A DNA stretch of 64,000 nt from Hydrotalea sp. (lineage in GTDB: Bacteria; Bacteroidota; Bacteroidia; Chitinophagales; Chitinophagaceae): positions 101,275 through 165,274 of the forward strand of contig JAKRSC010000021.1 in NCBI GenBank assembly GCA_022402565.1. The letters run 5' to 3'. Below, in pieces: positions 29,204-37,979 of this stretch (its first letter is position 1; the number at the start of each line of letters is the position of its first letter). The notes under the pieces were generated by a model. It ran no database searches. It saw only the letters and a program-made list of their open reading frames with translations, and had not been told where the DNA came from. The translations under genes were made by a program, and so were the position numbers.

Positions 29204-30127
29204 TTATCCTACGGAGATATCAAAATTCACCAATTGCACAAACTCATTCAACCTTGATTCAATATCTACATCAGAAATTTCGCGCAAACGCTGTGTACCA
29301 AATTTTTCAACACAATAACTTGCCATAGCACTTCCGACTATAATGGCTGTTTTCATGTTATCAAAAGAAATGTCTTTTGTACGAGCTAAATGACCAATAA
29401 ATCCACCCGCAAAAGTATCTCCAGCTCCTGTTGGATCAAATACATCTTCTAAAGGCAAGGCAGGCGCAAAAAATATCTGCTTTTCGTGGAACAGTAATGC
29501 ACCATGTTCACCTTTTTTAATAACCAGGTATTTAGGACCCATGGCCATAATTTTTGCAGCGGCTTTTACTAATGAATGTTCACCACTTAGCTGACGCGCT
29601 TCGCTATCGTTTACCATTAATACATCTACCATTGCCAAGGTCTTCAACAAATCATCAAGAGCTACTTCCATCCAAAAGTTCATAGTATCCATTACAATCA
29701 ACTTTGGACGATTCTTCAGCTGCTCAATTACACTTCTTTGAACTGCTGGCACCAAGTTACCTAACATCAAAAACTCACAATCCTGGTATGATTCTGGCAC
29801 TACAGGCTGAAAGTTTTCTAATACGTTCAACTGAGTGTCTAGCGTATCGCGACTGTTCATATCTAGGTGGTAGCGCCCACTCCAAAAGAAAGTTTTTTCA
29901 TCTTTCTTTATTTGAACGCCCTCCAAATTCACTCCACGAGCGGTTAAAGCATCTAACTCCTCCTGAGGAAAATCGCCACCTACTACTGAAATTTGCTTAA
30001 TGGGTTGGGTAAAATTCGAGGCACACCATGCAATATATGTACCAGCACCGCCAATGATTTTATCACTTTTCCCGAATGGGGTTTCAATGGCATCGAAAGC
30101 CATAGAACCGACAACTACTAAAGACAT
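29204..30127 (-). CDS. PfkB-family carbohydrate or nucleoside kinase
   Basis: 307 residues. Both PfkB signatures are present: GGAGTYIAWCASNF near the N-terminus and DPTGAGDTFAGGFIGH near residue 235, which holds the catalytic Asp and anion hole. The family phosphorylates ribose, fructose, adenosine or similar substrates; the motif set here does not decide which. No signal peptide. It is divergent from the TetR gene across a 149-bp gap. Confidence 0.88.
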   Translation of the reverse strand: MSLVVVGSMAFDAIETPFGKSDKIIGGAGTYIAWCASNFTQPIKQISVVGGDFPQEELDALTARGVNLEGVQIKKDEKTFFWSGRYHLDMNSRDTLDTQLNVLENFQPVVPESYQDCEFLMLGNLVPAVQRSVIEQLKNRPKLIVMDTMNFWMEVALDDLLKTLAMVDVLMVNDSEARQLSGEHSLVKAAAKIMAMGPKYLVIKKGEHGALLFHEKQIFFAPALPLEDVFDPTGAGDTFAGGFIGHLARTKDISFDNMKTAIIVGSAMASYCVEKFGTQRLREISDVDIESRLNEFVQLVNFDISVG

Positions 30128-30240
30128 GAATTTTGATTTTGGTTATCGGGCAGCGAAGCTACACCATTCTAGTCACTTCATTGGCTTTTATCTGCACCAA
30201 CCACCTTACACTAACAAAGAAGCAGCTAGCAGATGAATAT

Positions 30241-30271
30241 TTTGCTAACAACCGTTAGCGCTTTACATTTG
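30241..30271 (+). promoter_or_regulatory. Promoter of the TetR-PaaE-like operon
   Basis: TTTG (30241-30244), 19 bp, TACATTTG (30264-30271): a full match to the Bacteroidota consensus TTTG-N19-TAnnTTTG. The predicted start (about 30276-30278) coincides with the ATG at 30277, so the transcript should be leaderless. Confidence 0.72.
30244..30259. promoter_or_regulatory. TetR-type operator inside the promoter spacer
   Basis: GCTAAC-AACC-GTTAGC, a perfect 6-4-6 palindrome filling the space between the -33 and -7 elements, where a bound repressor would block RNA polymerase. From memory it differs at one position from the CNAACGNNCGTTNG site described for the phenylacetate repressor PaaR of Thermus. 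Confidence 0.68.
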
Positions 30272-30276
30272 TACCT

Positions 30277-30870
30277 ATGGGCCGTATTCAAGTCGACAAT
30301 AAAGCATCTCGCAAAGATGTTATCATCCAAAAAGCAGCAACCCTTTTTAAAGAGAAAGGTTATCAAGCTGCCTCCATGCGTGAGCTTGCAGAATCTGTTG
30401 GTGTAGAAGCAGCTAGTTTATACAACCACATCCACTCGAAAACAGAACTACTTCACATTATTTGTTTCCACGTAGCTAACACCTTTACAGATCATATGGA
30501 TATAGTGGAAGCATCCAAAACTTCTGCTATAGAAAAAGTAGAGCAGCTGTTGCGCTTTCATATCAAGAGAATGGTTCAGGACTATGAACAGGTGTATGTT
30601 AGCGACCGAGAATGGAAACACTTAGCCGAGCCCTATTTATCGAATTTTCAAAACCAACGAAGAACGTATCGTAAAAGATTTGCTTCCATAATACAAGCAG
30701 GTATTAAAGCAGGCAGCATCAAAAAAATTGATGCAGCTACTGCTGTGCTTATTATGCTGCATGCAATTAGCGGAATCGAAAGCTGGCACAGAAGCAAAGC
30801 TAAAATCAATGGTAAAGAATTGGAAGAACAAATGATTAGTATTTTAATTGGTGGACTGAAGCAATCTTAA
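30277..30870 (+). CDS. TetR/AcrR-family transcriptional regulator (PaaR-like)
   Basis: 197 residues. An N-terminal helix-turn-helix (VIIQKAATLFKEKGYQAASMRELAESVGVEAASLYNHI, residues ~15-52) precedes an all-helical ligand-binding domain. The start is fixed by the promoter immediately upstream. It is followed after 2 bp by a PaaE-like reductase; the operator resembles a PaaR site, so a CoA-thioester such as phenylacetyl-CoA is a reasonable ligand guess. TetR members regulating acyl-CoA or fatty-acid genes look similar, so the ligand is not certain. Confidence 0.88.
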   Translation: MGRIQVDNKASRKDVIIQKAATLFKEKGYQAASMRELAESVGVEAASLYNHIHSKTELLHIICFHVANTFTDHMDIVEASKTSAIEKVEQLLRFHIKRMVQDYEQVYVSDREWKHLAEPYLSNFQNQRRTYRKRFASIIQAGIKAGSIKKIDAATAVLIMLHAISGIESWHRSKAKINGKELEEQMISILIGGLKQS

Positions 30871-30872
30871 AT

Positions 30873-31943
30873 ATGTCAACTTCTTTTTATTCGTTAAAAA
30901 TCAAATCAATTCTACAAACAACTCCAGATGCTGTTTGTATTGAATTGGATGTACCTGAAAACTTGCAGGACCATTTTTATTTTGAATCAGGACAGTATTT
31001 AACACTGAGAGCAACTATAGGTGAACAAGACATAAGACGTTCTTATAGCCTATGCTCTTCACCATCATCCAAGTCATGGAAAGTTGGTATTAAAAAAGTA
31101 ACCAACGGTTTGTTTTCATCATTTGCAAATGATGTATTAAAAACAGGTGATACATTAGATGTAATGCCGCCCATGGGGAAGTTTAAAGTGCCTGATAACG
31201 AAGAAAATTCTGACATAGTTTTTTTTGCTGCAGGAAGTGGAATTACTCCTATACTTTCTCAAATTACAGATATACTAGAAACACAACCTCGTACTCGTTG
31301 CACATTAGTTTACAGCAATCGGAATAAGAACAGTATTATGTTCAAAGAAGAACTTGAGGCTCTTAAAGACAAATACTTACAACGCCTTCGGTTAATTCAT
31401 TTACTGAGCCGAGAGAAAACAGACAGTCTGCTTCATTTTGGAAGAATTGATCAAGAGAAGCTTGCCACTTTATTCAAACATTTACTTCCAAAAGATGCAG
31501 CAGCCTATATGATTTGTGGACCAGAAGAGATGATTCTTGCAACAAAAGACTACTTACAAGAAATTGGAATACCTCCAGCCAAAGTCATGTTTGAGTTATT
31601 CGGAACTTCAGCAGGAAAAACAAAGCACGCTTTAGCTAAAAAATCTGAGAGTTCGAAAGTAGGTAGCCATATTACCCTCATTCTGGACGGAAGAAGTGTA
31701 GAAATGAATGTAGCTTTTGACGACCAAACTATTTTAGATGCAGCATTAGAAAAAGGCGCCGATCTTCCGTATGCTTGTAAAGGAGGTGTATGCTGCACTT
31801 GTAAAGCCAAACTAATTGAAGGTGAAGTTGAAATGGAAGTGCATTATGGATTAGAACAAGATGAAATTGAACATGGCTTCATCTTAACTTGTCAAAGTAG
31901 GCCCTTAACTGAAACTGTTGTAATAGATTTTGATGCAAAATAA
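30873..31943 (+). CDS. PaaE-like ferredoxin-NADP(H) reductase with C-terminal 2Fe-2S domain
   Basis: 356 residues. FAD domain (about 1-105; RRSYSLCSSP binds flavin), NAD(P) domain (about 110-235; FFAAGSGITPILSQI, YMICGPEEM) and plant-type 2Fe-2S ferredoxin (about 260-350; YACKGGVCCTCKAKL plus a last Cys in LTCQSRP). This is the layout of PaaE, the electron-transfer subunit of phenylacetyl-CoA epoxidase, and of related reductases. No paaABCD genes lie in the window, so it either serves an epoxidase encoded elsewhere or another oxygenase. Confidence 0.87.
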   Translation: MSTSFYSLKIKSILQTTPDAVCIELDVPENLQDHFYFESGQYLTLRATIGEQDIRRSYSLCSSPSSKSWKVGIKKVTNGLFSSFANDVLKTGDTLDVMPPMGKFKVPDNEENSDIVFFAAGSGITPILSQITDILETQPRTRCTLVYSNRNKNSIMFKEELEALKDKYLQRLRLIHLLSREKTDSLLHFGRIDQEKLATLFKHLLPKDAAAYMICGPEEMILATKDYLQEIGIPPAKVMFELFGTSAGKTKHALAKKSESSKVGSHITLILDGRSVEMNVAFDDQTILDAALEKGADLPYACKGGVCCTCKAKLIEGEVEMEVHYGLEQDEIEHGFILTCQSRPLTETVVIDFDAK

Positions 31944-33324
31944 TTCTACTATATCTCTGTCTGCTACAAGGAACTTTTTCTTTATTGGAGTTGCAGGCAC
32001 AGGAATGAGTGCACTCGCTCAATATTGCGCAGGTGTAGGAAAAAAGGTTTCAGGAAGTGACCGCTATTTCACACCTGAATTATTACCTACTCATGAAACT
32101 GCATTACAATTGAAAAAAGCAAATATTCACTGCTTTCCTCAAGATGGTTCTGGCATTACAAATGAAACAGAATGCGTAGTGGTTTCTACAGCTGTTGAAG
32201 AACAAAATATTGAATACCAAAAAGCCATTTCCTTAGGCATACCAATTTTAAAACGCTCAGAATTATTAACGCTCATAAGCCAAAGTAAAAGAACCATTGC
32301 AGTAGCAGGCACTTCAGGGAAATCGACTACAACTGCCATGCTTTTTGATATTTTGGAGAAAGCAGGATTAGGACCAAGTATTATTAGTGGAGCAGGTTTA
32401 GTAAGACTGCAAGAACAAGGATGGATTGGAAATGCTTTTGTAGGCACAGGAGATGTATTGGTTATAGAAGCAGATGAAAGTGATGGTTCCCTCATTCATT
32501 ATCGGCCTTATCTAGGTATTGTTTTAAACATTGATAAAGACCACAAAGAATTAGATGAGCTTGCTGAACTCTTTAAAACTTTTCAAAAAAATTGTGAAAA
32601 GATGATTGTGAATGCACATCACTCTCTTGCAGCAAACTTTTCAACTAATACTAGCAATAATTTTACAACTGCACATGAAAAGGCTGGATATACAGCCAGT
32701 AATTATCAACAAGATGGCTTGCGAATGAGTTTTACCATAAATGGGGTGCCATTCGTTGTAAATACTTTTGGTAAACACAATATGGAAAATGCAGTTGCAG
32801 CAGTTGCTGGGGCGGCATTAATGGGAGTTGATTTAATGACTTGCAGTGCAGCTCTTCAACAATACAAAGGAATCTACAGACGCAACCAAGTACTGGGTCA
32901 AAAAAGAGGCTGTTGGATTATTGATGACTATGCACACAATCCCGCAAAAGTTGCAGCTGCCATAAAGGGAGTACAACCTATGTGCAAGAGAGTCATTGCT
33001 TGGTTCCAGCCACATGGATATGGTCCAACACGATTTTTAAGAAATGATTTTGTAGAAGAAATTAGTCAAGCACTTCGTCCAAATGATCAAATATGGATGA
33101 GTGAAATATTTTATGCAGGCGGAACAGCAGTTAAAGATATTTCTGCAAATGACTTAATCCACGATTTAAAAAAGAAAGGTGTACAGGCTTTTTTCTGTGA
33201 ATTCAGAAATGATATGCTGGAACGAATGAAAGAAACCTTACAAGAAGGAGACGTTCTTTTATTAATGGGAGCCCGCGATCCAAGTTTGGAAGCATTTTCA
33301 AAATGGCTTTACGACCATTTATAA
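31933..33324 (+). CDS. MurC-like Mur ligase family protein with variant ATP loop
   Basis: About 463 residues. N-terminal Rossmann domain (FFFIGVAGTGMSALAQ), central ATPase (AVAGTSGKSTTTAM; the usual MurC loop is GTHGKTTTT), LVIEADESDGS, GKHNMENAVAAVAGA, then the C-terminal domain (DDYAHNPAKV, FQPHGYGPTRF). Length and order match MurC/Mpl, which join an amino acid or peptide to UDP-MurNAc, but several signature residues differ. It overlaps the PaaE-like gene by 11 bp and converges with doxX with a 16-bp overlap. It may be a true second MurC/Mpl or an amide ligase with another substrate. Confidence 0.8.
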   Translation: MQNNSTISLSATRNFFFIGVAGTGMSALAQYCAGVGKKVSGSDRYFTPELLPTHETALQLKKANIHCFPQDGSGITNETECVVVSTAVEEQNIEYQKAISLGIPILKRSELLTLISQSKRTIAVAGTSGKSTTTAMLFDILEKAGLGPSIISGAGLVRLQEQGWIGNAFVGTGDVLVIEADESDGSLIHYRPYLGIVLNIDKDHKELDELAELFKTFQKNCEKMIVNAHHSLAANFSTNTSNNFTTAHEKAGYTASNYQQDGLRMSFTINGVPFVVNTFGKHNMENAVAAVAGAALMGVDLMTCSAALQQYKGIYRRNQVLGQKRGCWIIDDYAHNPAKVAAAIKGVQPMCKRVIAWFQPHGYGPTRFLRNDFVEEISQALRPNDQIWMSEIFYAGGTAVKDISANDLIHDLKKKGVQAFFCEFRNDMLERMKETLQEGDVLLLMGARDPSLEAFSKWLYDHL

Positions 33325-33704
33325 TTTCGCAAGGAATAGGCCCAGAAAATTAAAAAAGGGTGTAGCACCAACAAGCGAACCCAAGCCATCCATGTTTCCA
33401 TTTGTATTCCTCCTAATGTAAATGGTGCAACTTCAATCATATATACATGCACTGGTATAAACGCAATTAACATTGCAACTATTCCTAAGGCTGCATATTT
33501 TCTAAAAGTGGGTATACAAATTCCCAGTGCTAGTCCAATTTCAGCAACGCCTGCAAGCATGTTTAATTCTGAAGCATATGCTTTCATATAATCGGGAAAC
33601 ATGGGCGTATAAAAGTCGGGTTGTAAGAAATGATTTAAGCCAGCCATAAAATAAGCGGCCACAAATACAATAAAAAGTAATTTCTGAAAGGATACTTTTG
33701 ACAT
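33309..33704 (-). CDS. DoxX family membrane protein
   Basis: 131 residues with four predicted transmembrane helices (about 8-27, 47-65, 72-92 and 107-125). The motifs FMAGLNHFLQPDFY, LNMLAGVAEIGLALGI and PFLIFWAY fit the DoxX/DUF4870-like group. Members are linked to redox or thiosulfate chemistry in a few organisms; the role here is unknown. The 3' end overlaps the convergent Mur ligase gene by 16 bp. Confidence 0.8.
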   Translation of the reverse strand: MSKVSFQKLLFIVFVAAYFMAGLNHFLQPDFYTPMFPDYMKAYASELNMLAGVAEIGLALGICIPTFRKYAALGIVAMLIAFIPVHVYMIEVAPFTLGGIQMETWMAWVRLLVLHPFLIFWAYSLRNYKWS

Positions 33705-33864
33705 TTGTTGAAGTTAGTCAATTTCATTTATCCTTATGTATAACCTCCTTTATGTGGAGCTTTCATGACAAACTACAATCTATTTAAATGCTGATAGTCA
33801 AACATTTGAACATGAACAAATGATGAATTTTTGGGCTTTTCTTCCGCAAGCCACGCATAAACTG

Positions 33865-33872
33865 TACCTTTG
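33865..33872 (+). promoter_or_regulatory. typA: Promoter -7 element of typA
   Basis: TACCTTTG followed by C matches TAnnTTTG. It gives a ~43-nt leader before the ATG at 33921 and lies on top of the TTG codon that could otherwise be taken as an upstream start, which argues for the ATG. No good -33 TTG. Confidence 0.5.
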
Positions 33873-33920
33873 CCGACATTTTGGGAAATTCTAACCGAGC
33901 ATCCCGGTATATCACTTATT

Positions 33921-35735
33921 ATGAATATCAGAAATATAGCCATTATTGCCCACGTAGATCATGGCAAGACAACCCTGGTGGATCGCATTTTACACACCAC
34001 CAAAGTTTTCCGCGACAACCAAGAGACCGGTGAACTTATTATGGATAGTAACGACCTCGAAAAAGAAAGAGGTATTACCATTTTTTCAAAAAATGCTGCA
34101 GTTACTTATAAGGATGTAAAAATTAATGTAATTGATACGCCAGGTCACAGTGACTTTGGAGGCGAAGTTGAACGTGTTTTGAAGATGGCCGATGGGGTTA
34201 TTCTTTTAGTGGATGCGTTTGAAGGACCTATGCCTCAAACAAGATTTGTACTACAAAAGGCTTTACAATTAAATCTGCACCCAATTGTTGTTATCAACAA
34301 AGTTGATAAACCTAATTGTCGTCCCGATGAAGTACATGACGCTGTATTTGAGTTGTTCTTCAATTTAGATGCAACAGAAGAGCAGTTAAATTTCCCAACT
34401 TTTTATGGAAGTGGTAAGAACGGTTGGTTCAACAGTTCTAATGAACAATGCGATGATATTACGCCTTTGATGGATGGAATTCTTGAGCATGTACCAGCTC
34501 CAAAAGTTTCTGAGGGAACACTTCAGTTACAAATCACTTCTTTAGACTATTCTTCGTTCTTAGGACGAATTGCTATTGGTAAAGTAACAAGAGGCTCAAT
34601 TAAAGAAAACCAACCTATTGCTTTGGTTCAAGCAGATGGAAGCATTAAGAAAAATCGTGTGAAGGAATTATACGTGTTCGAAGGAATGGGTAAGCGCAGA
34701 GTAACAGAGGTTTTGTCTGGTGACCTGTGTGCAGTAGTTGGATTAGAAGACTTTAATATTGGAGATACTATTGCTGATGCAGAAAATCCTGAGGGATTAC
34801 CAATCATTAGCGTAGATGAACCAACTATGAGTATGATGTTTGGTATCAACAACTCTCCTTTCTTTGGTAAGGATGGAAAGTTTGTTACTTCTCGTCACCT
34901 AAGAGATCGCTTAATGAAGGAAACTGAAAAGAACCTTGCATTGCGTGTGATGGATACAGATAGTGCTGATAGCTTTTTAGTTTATGGAAGAGGTATTCTT
35001 CATTTAGGTGTTTTGGTTGAAACCATGCGGAGAGAAGGTTACGAACTTACTGTGGGTAATCCACAAGTATTGGTAAAAAACATCGATGGTAAAAAGTGTG
35101 AGCCTTATGAAAACTTGGTGGTAGATGTACCTCAGGAATTTAGCGGTAAAGTTATTGACTTAGTTACGCAGCGCAAAGGTGAAATGTTGGTAATGGAAAG
35201 CAAAGGTGAAATGCAACACTTGGAGTTTGACATTCCTTCAAGAGGATTGATTGGATTACGCTCTCAAATGTTAACAAATACCGCAGGTGAAGCTGTAATG
35301 GCGCATCGCTTTACTGAATATAAGCCTTGGAAAGGACCTATTCCTGGAAGAAGCAATGGTGTACTTATTTCTAAGAATACAGAAAAAACCACCGCTTATT
35401 CAATAGATAAACTCCAAGACCGTGGAAGATTCTTTGTAGACCCAGGTGAAGACGTATATACAGGTCAAATTATAGCAGAACATATTAAACCAGGCGATCT
35501 AGTGGTGAATGCTACAGAAGCAAAAAAACTTACCAACCATAGAGCTAGTGGTGCAGATGATGCAACTCGTATTGCACCTAAAACTTTAATGACATTAGAA
35601 GAGTGTATGGAATATATTCAGCAAGATGAATGTATTGAAGTAACGCCAAAAACAATTCGTATGCGTAAAGTTGTACTCAATGAAGAAGATCGAAAAAAGA
35701 TCAGCAAATCAATGGCCAGCGAGGCTCAAGCATAA
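33921..35735 (+). CDS. typA: Ribosome-associated GTPase TypA/BipA
   Basis: 604 residues from the ATG at 33921. G1 AHVDHGKTT, switch with ERGITIFSKNAAV, G3 DTPGHSDFGGEVERV, G4 NKVDKPNCRP; then domain II (ISSL-type beta barrel around FLGRIAIGKVTRG), EF-G-like domains III and V, and the BipA C-terminal domain (SNGVLISKNTEKTTAYSIDKLQDRG). It binds 70S ribosomes and helps ribosome assembly and stress adaptation. Length matches the family. Followed by a strong bidirectional terminator. Confidence 0.97.
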   Translation: MNIRNIAIIAHVDHGKTTLVDRILHTTKVFRDNQETGELIMDSNDLEKERGITIFSKNAAVTYKDVKINVIDTPGHSDFGGEVERVLKMADGVILLVDAFEGPMPQTRFVLQKALQLNLHPIVVINKVDKPNCRPDEVHDAVFELFFNLDATEEQLNFPTFYGSGKNGWFNSSNEQCDDITPLMDGILEHVPAPKVSEGTLQLQITSLDYSSFLGRIAIGKVTRGSIKENQPIALVQADGSIKKNRVKELYVFEGMGKRRVTEVLSGDLCAVVGLEDFNIGDTIADAENPEGLPIISVDEPTMSMMFGINNSPFFGKDGKFVTSRHLRDRLMKETEKNLALRVMDTDSADSFLVYGRGILHLGVLVETMRREGYELTVGNPQVLVKNIDGKKCEPYENLVVDVPQEFSGKVIDLVTQRKGEMLVMESKGEMQHLEFDIPSRGLIGLRSQMLTNTAGEAVMAHRFTEYKPWKGPIPGRSNGVLISKNTEKTTAYSIDKLQDRGRFFVDPGEDVYTGQIIAEHIKPGDLVVNATEAKKLTNHRASGADDATRIAPKTLMTLEECMEYIQQDECIEVTPKTIRMRKVVLNEEDRKKISKSMASEAQA

Positions 35736-35763
35736 AAAAAAACCGGCAATTGCCGGTTTTTTT
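35734..35763. terminator. Bidirectional terminator between typA and a lipoprotein gene
   Basis: A near-perfect palindrome: a run of A, CCGGCAA/TTGCCGG, a run of T. It starts at the typA stop and ends 12 bp before the stop of the convergent lipoprotein gene, so it serves both. Confidence 0.92.
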
Positions 35764-35774
35764 CTCTCATCATC

Positions 35775-36509
35775 TTACAACCTAACCTGTACATGCTGGA
35801 CAGCTGATTGATGAAGAGCAGGATATTGAATATTTAAAGGATTAGCTTGGGTGTTTACTTGAAATGTATCTGGATATATTGTTAGGTATACTATCTCGCC
35901 CTTTTTGAAACCCAATTCTTTTAATTGATCTATTGAAATGAGATCCAACCATCCGTCTACTTCTGTACTTCTGGTTATTCGAGCAACTGCCTTATCTGGA
36001 CTAGATTGAGCACTTTTATAAATAAACATTGTAGCAGTGTATGGAGATCCTTTGAAAGGTTGCGGATTGAATTGTAAATCGAGATTCAAATAACCATCTG
36101 ATAAACTTTGTCCTTTTACTTGAATTGTATGCTTGGCAATTGGACCCATAGTAACAGGTGATAAGCGCACGGGCTGGTTTCCTAATGTAACTTCTTGATG
36201 TACTGCAACAAGACTAGCATGCTTATATATCACCTTATAAGTTCCACTTGCTACTTGTGAAAATGAATAAGAACCATCAGAATTGGTAGACACACTTGCC
36301 ATAACTTTTCCTTGTTGTTCTAATTGAACCTGAACATCGGTTAATTGTGTTTGTAATTTGCCATGTTCATTTACCTGAAAAACTTGTCCACTAATTGTAT
36401 TTGAGATTACAACTTCAGGTTGTACTGGTGTTTCCATTTGCTTGCTACAAGAGATAAAAAGAACTGAAGAACTGATTAAAGCAATTGATAAGGTTTTTAA
36501 TTGTTTCAT
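35775..36509 (-). CDS. Lipoprotein with carboxypeptidase-regulatory-like domain
   Basis: About 244 residues from the ATG at 36509, giving the lipoprotein signal MKQLKTLSIALISSSVLFISC. Residues ~40-115 form a Cna_B/carboxypeptidase-regulatory-like domain (ISGQVFQVNEHGKLQTQLTDVQVQL ... SVSTNSDGSYSFSQVASGTYKVIYKH, positions quoted only in part). The rest is beta-rich without a recognised family. It lies just downstream of a histidine kinase gene in the same direction, behind a block of 11-bp-phased repeats; it may be a target of that system. Confidence 0.72.
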   Translation of the reverse strand: MKQLKTLSIALISSSVLFISCSKQMETPVQPEVVISNTISGQVFQVNEHGKLQTQLTDVQVQLEQQGKVMASVSTNSDGSYSFSQVASGTYKVIYKHASLVAVHQEVTLGNQPVRLSPVTMGPIAKHTIQVKGQSLSDGYLNLDLQFNPQPFKGSPYTATMFIYKSAQSSPDKAVARITRSTEVDGWLDLISIDQLKELGFKKGEIVYLTIYPDTFQVNTQANPLNIQYPALHQSAVQHVQVRL

Positions 36510-36549
36510 GATTTGTTGATTTTGATAACACAAAACTGCAACCTCAACC

Positions 36550-36588
36550 TTAAAGAGAATTTAAAGGGATATTAAAAGGACATTAAAC
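36550..36588. repeat. Four 11-bp-phased direct repeats upstream of the lipoprotein gene
   Basis: TTAAA begins at 36550, 36561, 36572 and 36583, exactly 11 bp apart (TTTAA on the minus strand). Direct repeats with an 11-bp period are the usual binding pattern of OmpR/PhoB/PmrA-type regulators. The block is 41 bp upstream of the ATG at 36509 and 20 bp beyond the stop of the adjacent kinase gene. Confidence 0.6.
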
Positions 36589-36608
36589 CTATTTGATTGA
36601 TTATCAGC

Positions 36609-37979
36609 CTATAAACAAGGTAATTTAACTATAAAAGTCTGCTCCTGATCGCCAGCAATGTAATCTATATCTCCTTTATGTAAACGAATAATAGATTTAC
36701 ATAACATTAAACCCAAACCGGTTCCAGTTTTATTAACGGTTGCTCCAGATCTAAAAAAAGGCTGAAAAAGTAATTGCCTTTCAATTTCAGGAATTGGATC
36801 AGCAAAATTTGATACAGAGAATAATATGTAGTTGTTTTCAAGACCAAGTCGAACTTGAATAGTTGGCCTTAACCCATACTTACATGCATTATGAAGTAGG
36901 TTTCTGATTAGTGCATTCATTAAGGAGGGACTTCCTTTAAAATCAAAATCCTCTGTACCTATACAATCATCTGCAATATGAAGATGAATTTCTGAACTTG
37001 GAAATGAAAATCGCGTCTGTTCTATTGATTCTTCTAGTAATTGCAGAAAATTACAGTCTTGCATCTCTTGATTACTATAACTGCTTTCTGCCCTAAAAAG
37101 AGTTAGCAATTGCTCAATTAGGTTAGACATTCTTTCATGATCCATCCACAACTCATTTAATAATGCTTGCTGCTCAGTAGCAGAAAAAGATTTTGTCTTT
37201 GCCAACTCTATTTTGTTCATAACTACTGCTAAAGGAGTGCGAAGTTCGTGGGATATGTAGCGCGAAAAAGCTAAACGTTCGGTTAACCCCTGTTCAATTC
37301 TTTCAAACAATTCATTGAATCTCTTTGCAAGTTGAGCTATTTCATCTTTACCTTCAAACAGAGTCAATTTCTGTTTTTTCAGAATAGAAGTATCATCTAA
37401 ACCTTCTATCATCTTTGTTAAACGACGAAGTGGCGATAGTGCTTTACCGGCAAAAAAATATACAAATAGTAAAGTAACTAAGAGTACTCCAATATTTCCC
37501 CATATCAAAATTCGAGTCATGATAGATAACGCCTTTTCTCTTTCAGTATCAAATGCGGCTACAAATACATAACGTTTGATTTCATTTGACTCATACCAAA
37601 TTGCCGCATGATCGTACTCACCTACTTCATATAAAATTTGACCGTTTTTTTGTACATCTAATAATAACTCTGGGTTATAGGAAATTGTAAAATCATCAAT
37701 ACTACTATAAACTATTTGAGCATCTTCGTTTAATATGAGTACTTTCTCATCTCTTAATTTATTTAATGTATGATCATCTACAATTCTAAGTAAAGTACTA
37801 TCTACTTCTTGCACCTCTTCCAATAACTCAATGGTTGTTTTTGCTTTTTCTAAAAGTCGCGATTGAAATTGAGATTTCTCATATTGTAATAATGCAGTAT
37901 ACATTACCGCCGATAAGATACTCATCGTTAGAGTAACAACTAAAAACATGTATAAAGCCGATCGGGTTTGAATAGTCAT
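36609..37979 (-). CDS. Two-component sensor histidine kinase with HAMP
   Basis: 456 residues. Two transmembrane helices (about 9-29 and 158-178) bracket a ~125-residue extracytoplasmic sensor domain. Then HAMP (LSPLRRLTKMIEGLDD), H-box FSRYISHELRTPLAV, N-box LIRNLLHNACKYG, and the ATP lid ending GTGLGLMLCKSIIRLH. The G1 box is weak (VSNFADPIP). It overlaps the response regulator by 4 bp, so the two are translated together. Confidence 0.93.
   Translation of the reverse strand: MTIQTRSALYMFLVVTLTMSILSAVMYTALLQYEKSQFQSRLLEKAKTTIELLEEVQEVDSTLLRIVDDHTLNKLRDEKVLILNEDAQIVYSSIDDFTISYNPELLLDVQKNGQILYEVGEYDHAAIWYESNEIKRYVFVAAFDTEREKALSIMTRILIWGNIGVLLVTLLFVYFFAGKALSPLRRLTKMIEGLDDTSILKKQKLTLFEGKDEIAQLAKRFNELFERIEQGLTERLAFSRYISHELRTPLAVVMNKIELAKTKSFSATEQQALLNELWMDHERMSNLIEQLLTLFRAESSYSNQEMQDCNFLQLLEESIEQTRFSFPSSEIHLHIADDCIGTEDFDFKGSPSLMNALIRNLLHNACKYGLRPTIQVRLGLENNYILFSVSNFADPIPEIERQLLFQPFFRSGATVNKTGTGLGLMLCKSIIRLHKGDIDYIAGDQEQTFIVKLPCL

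Noticed and set aside
33870..33920. TTG start for TypA
   Set aside because: The codon overlaps the -7 element TACCTTTG, and the GTPase fold starts at the ATG at 33921.
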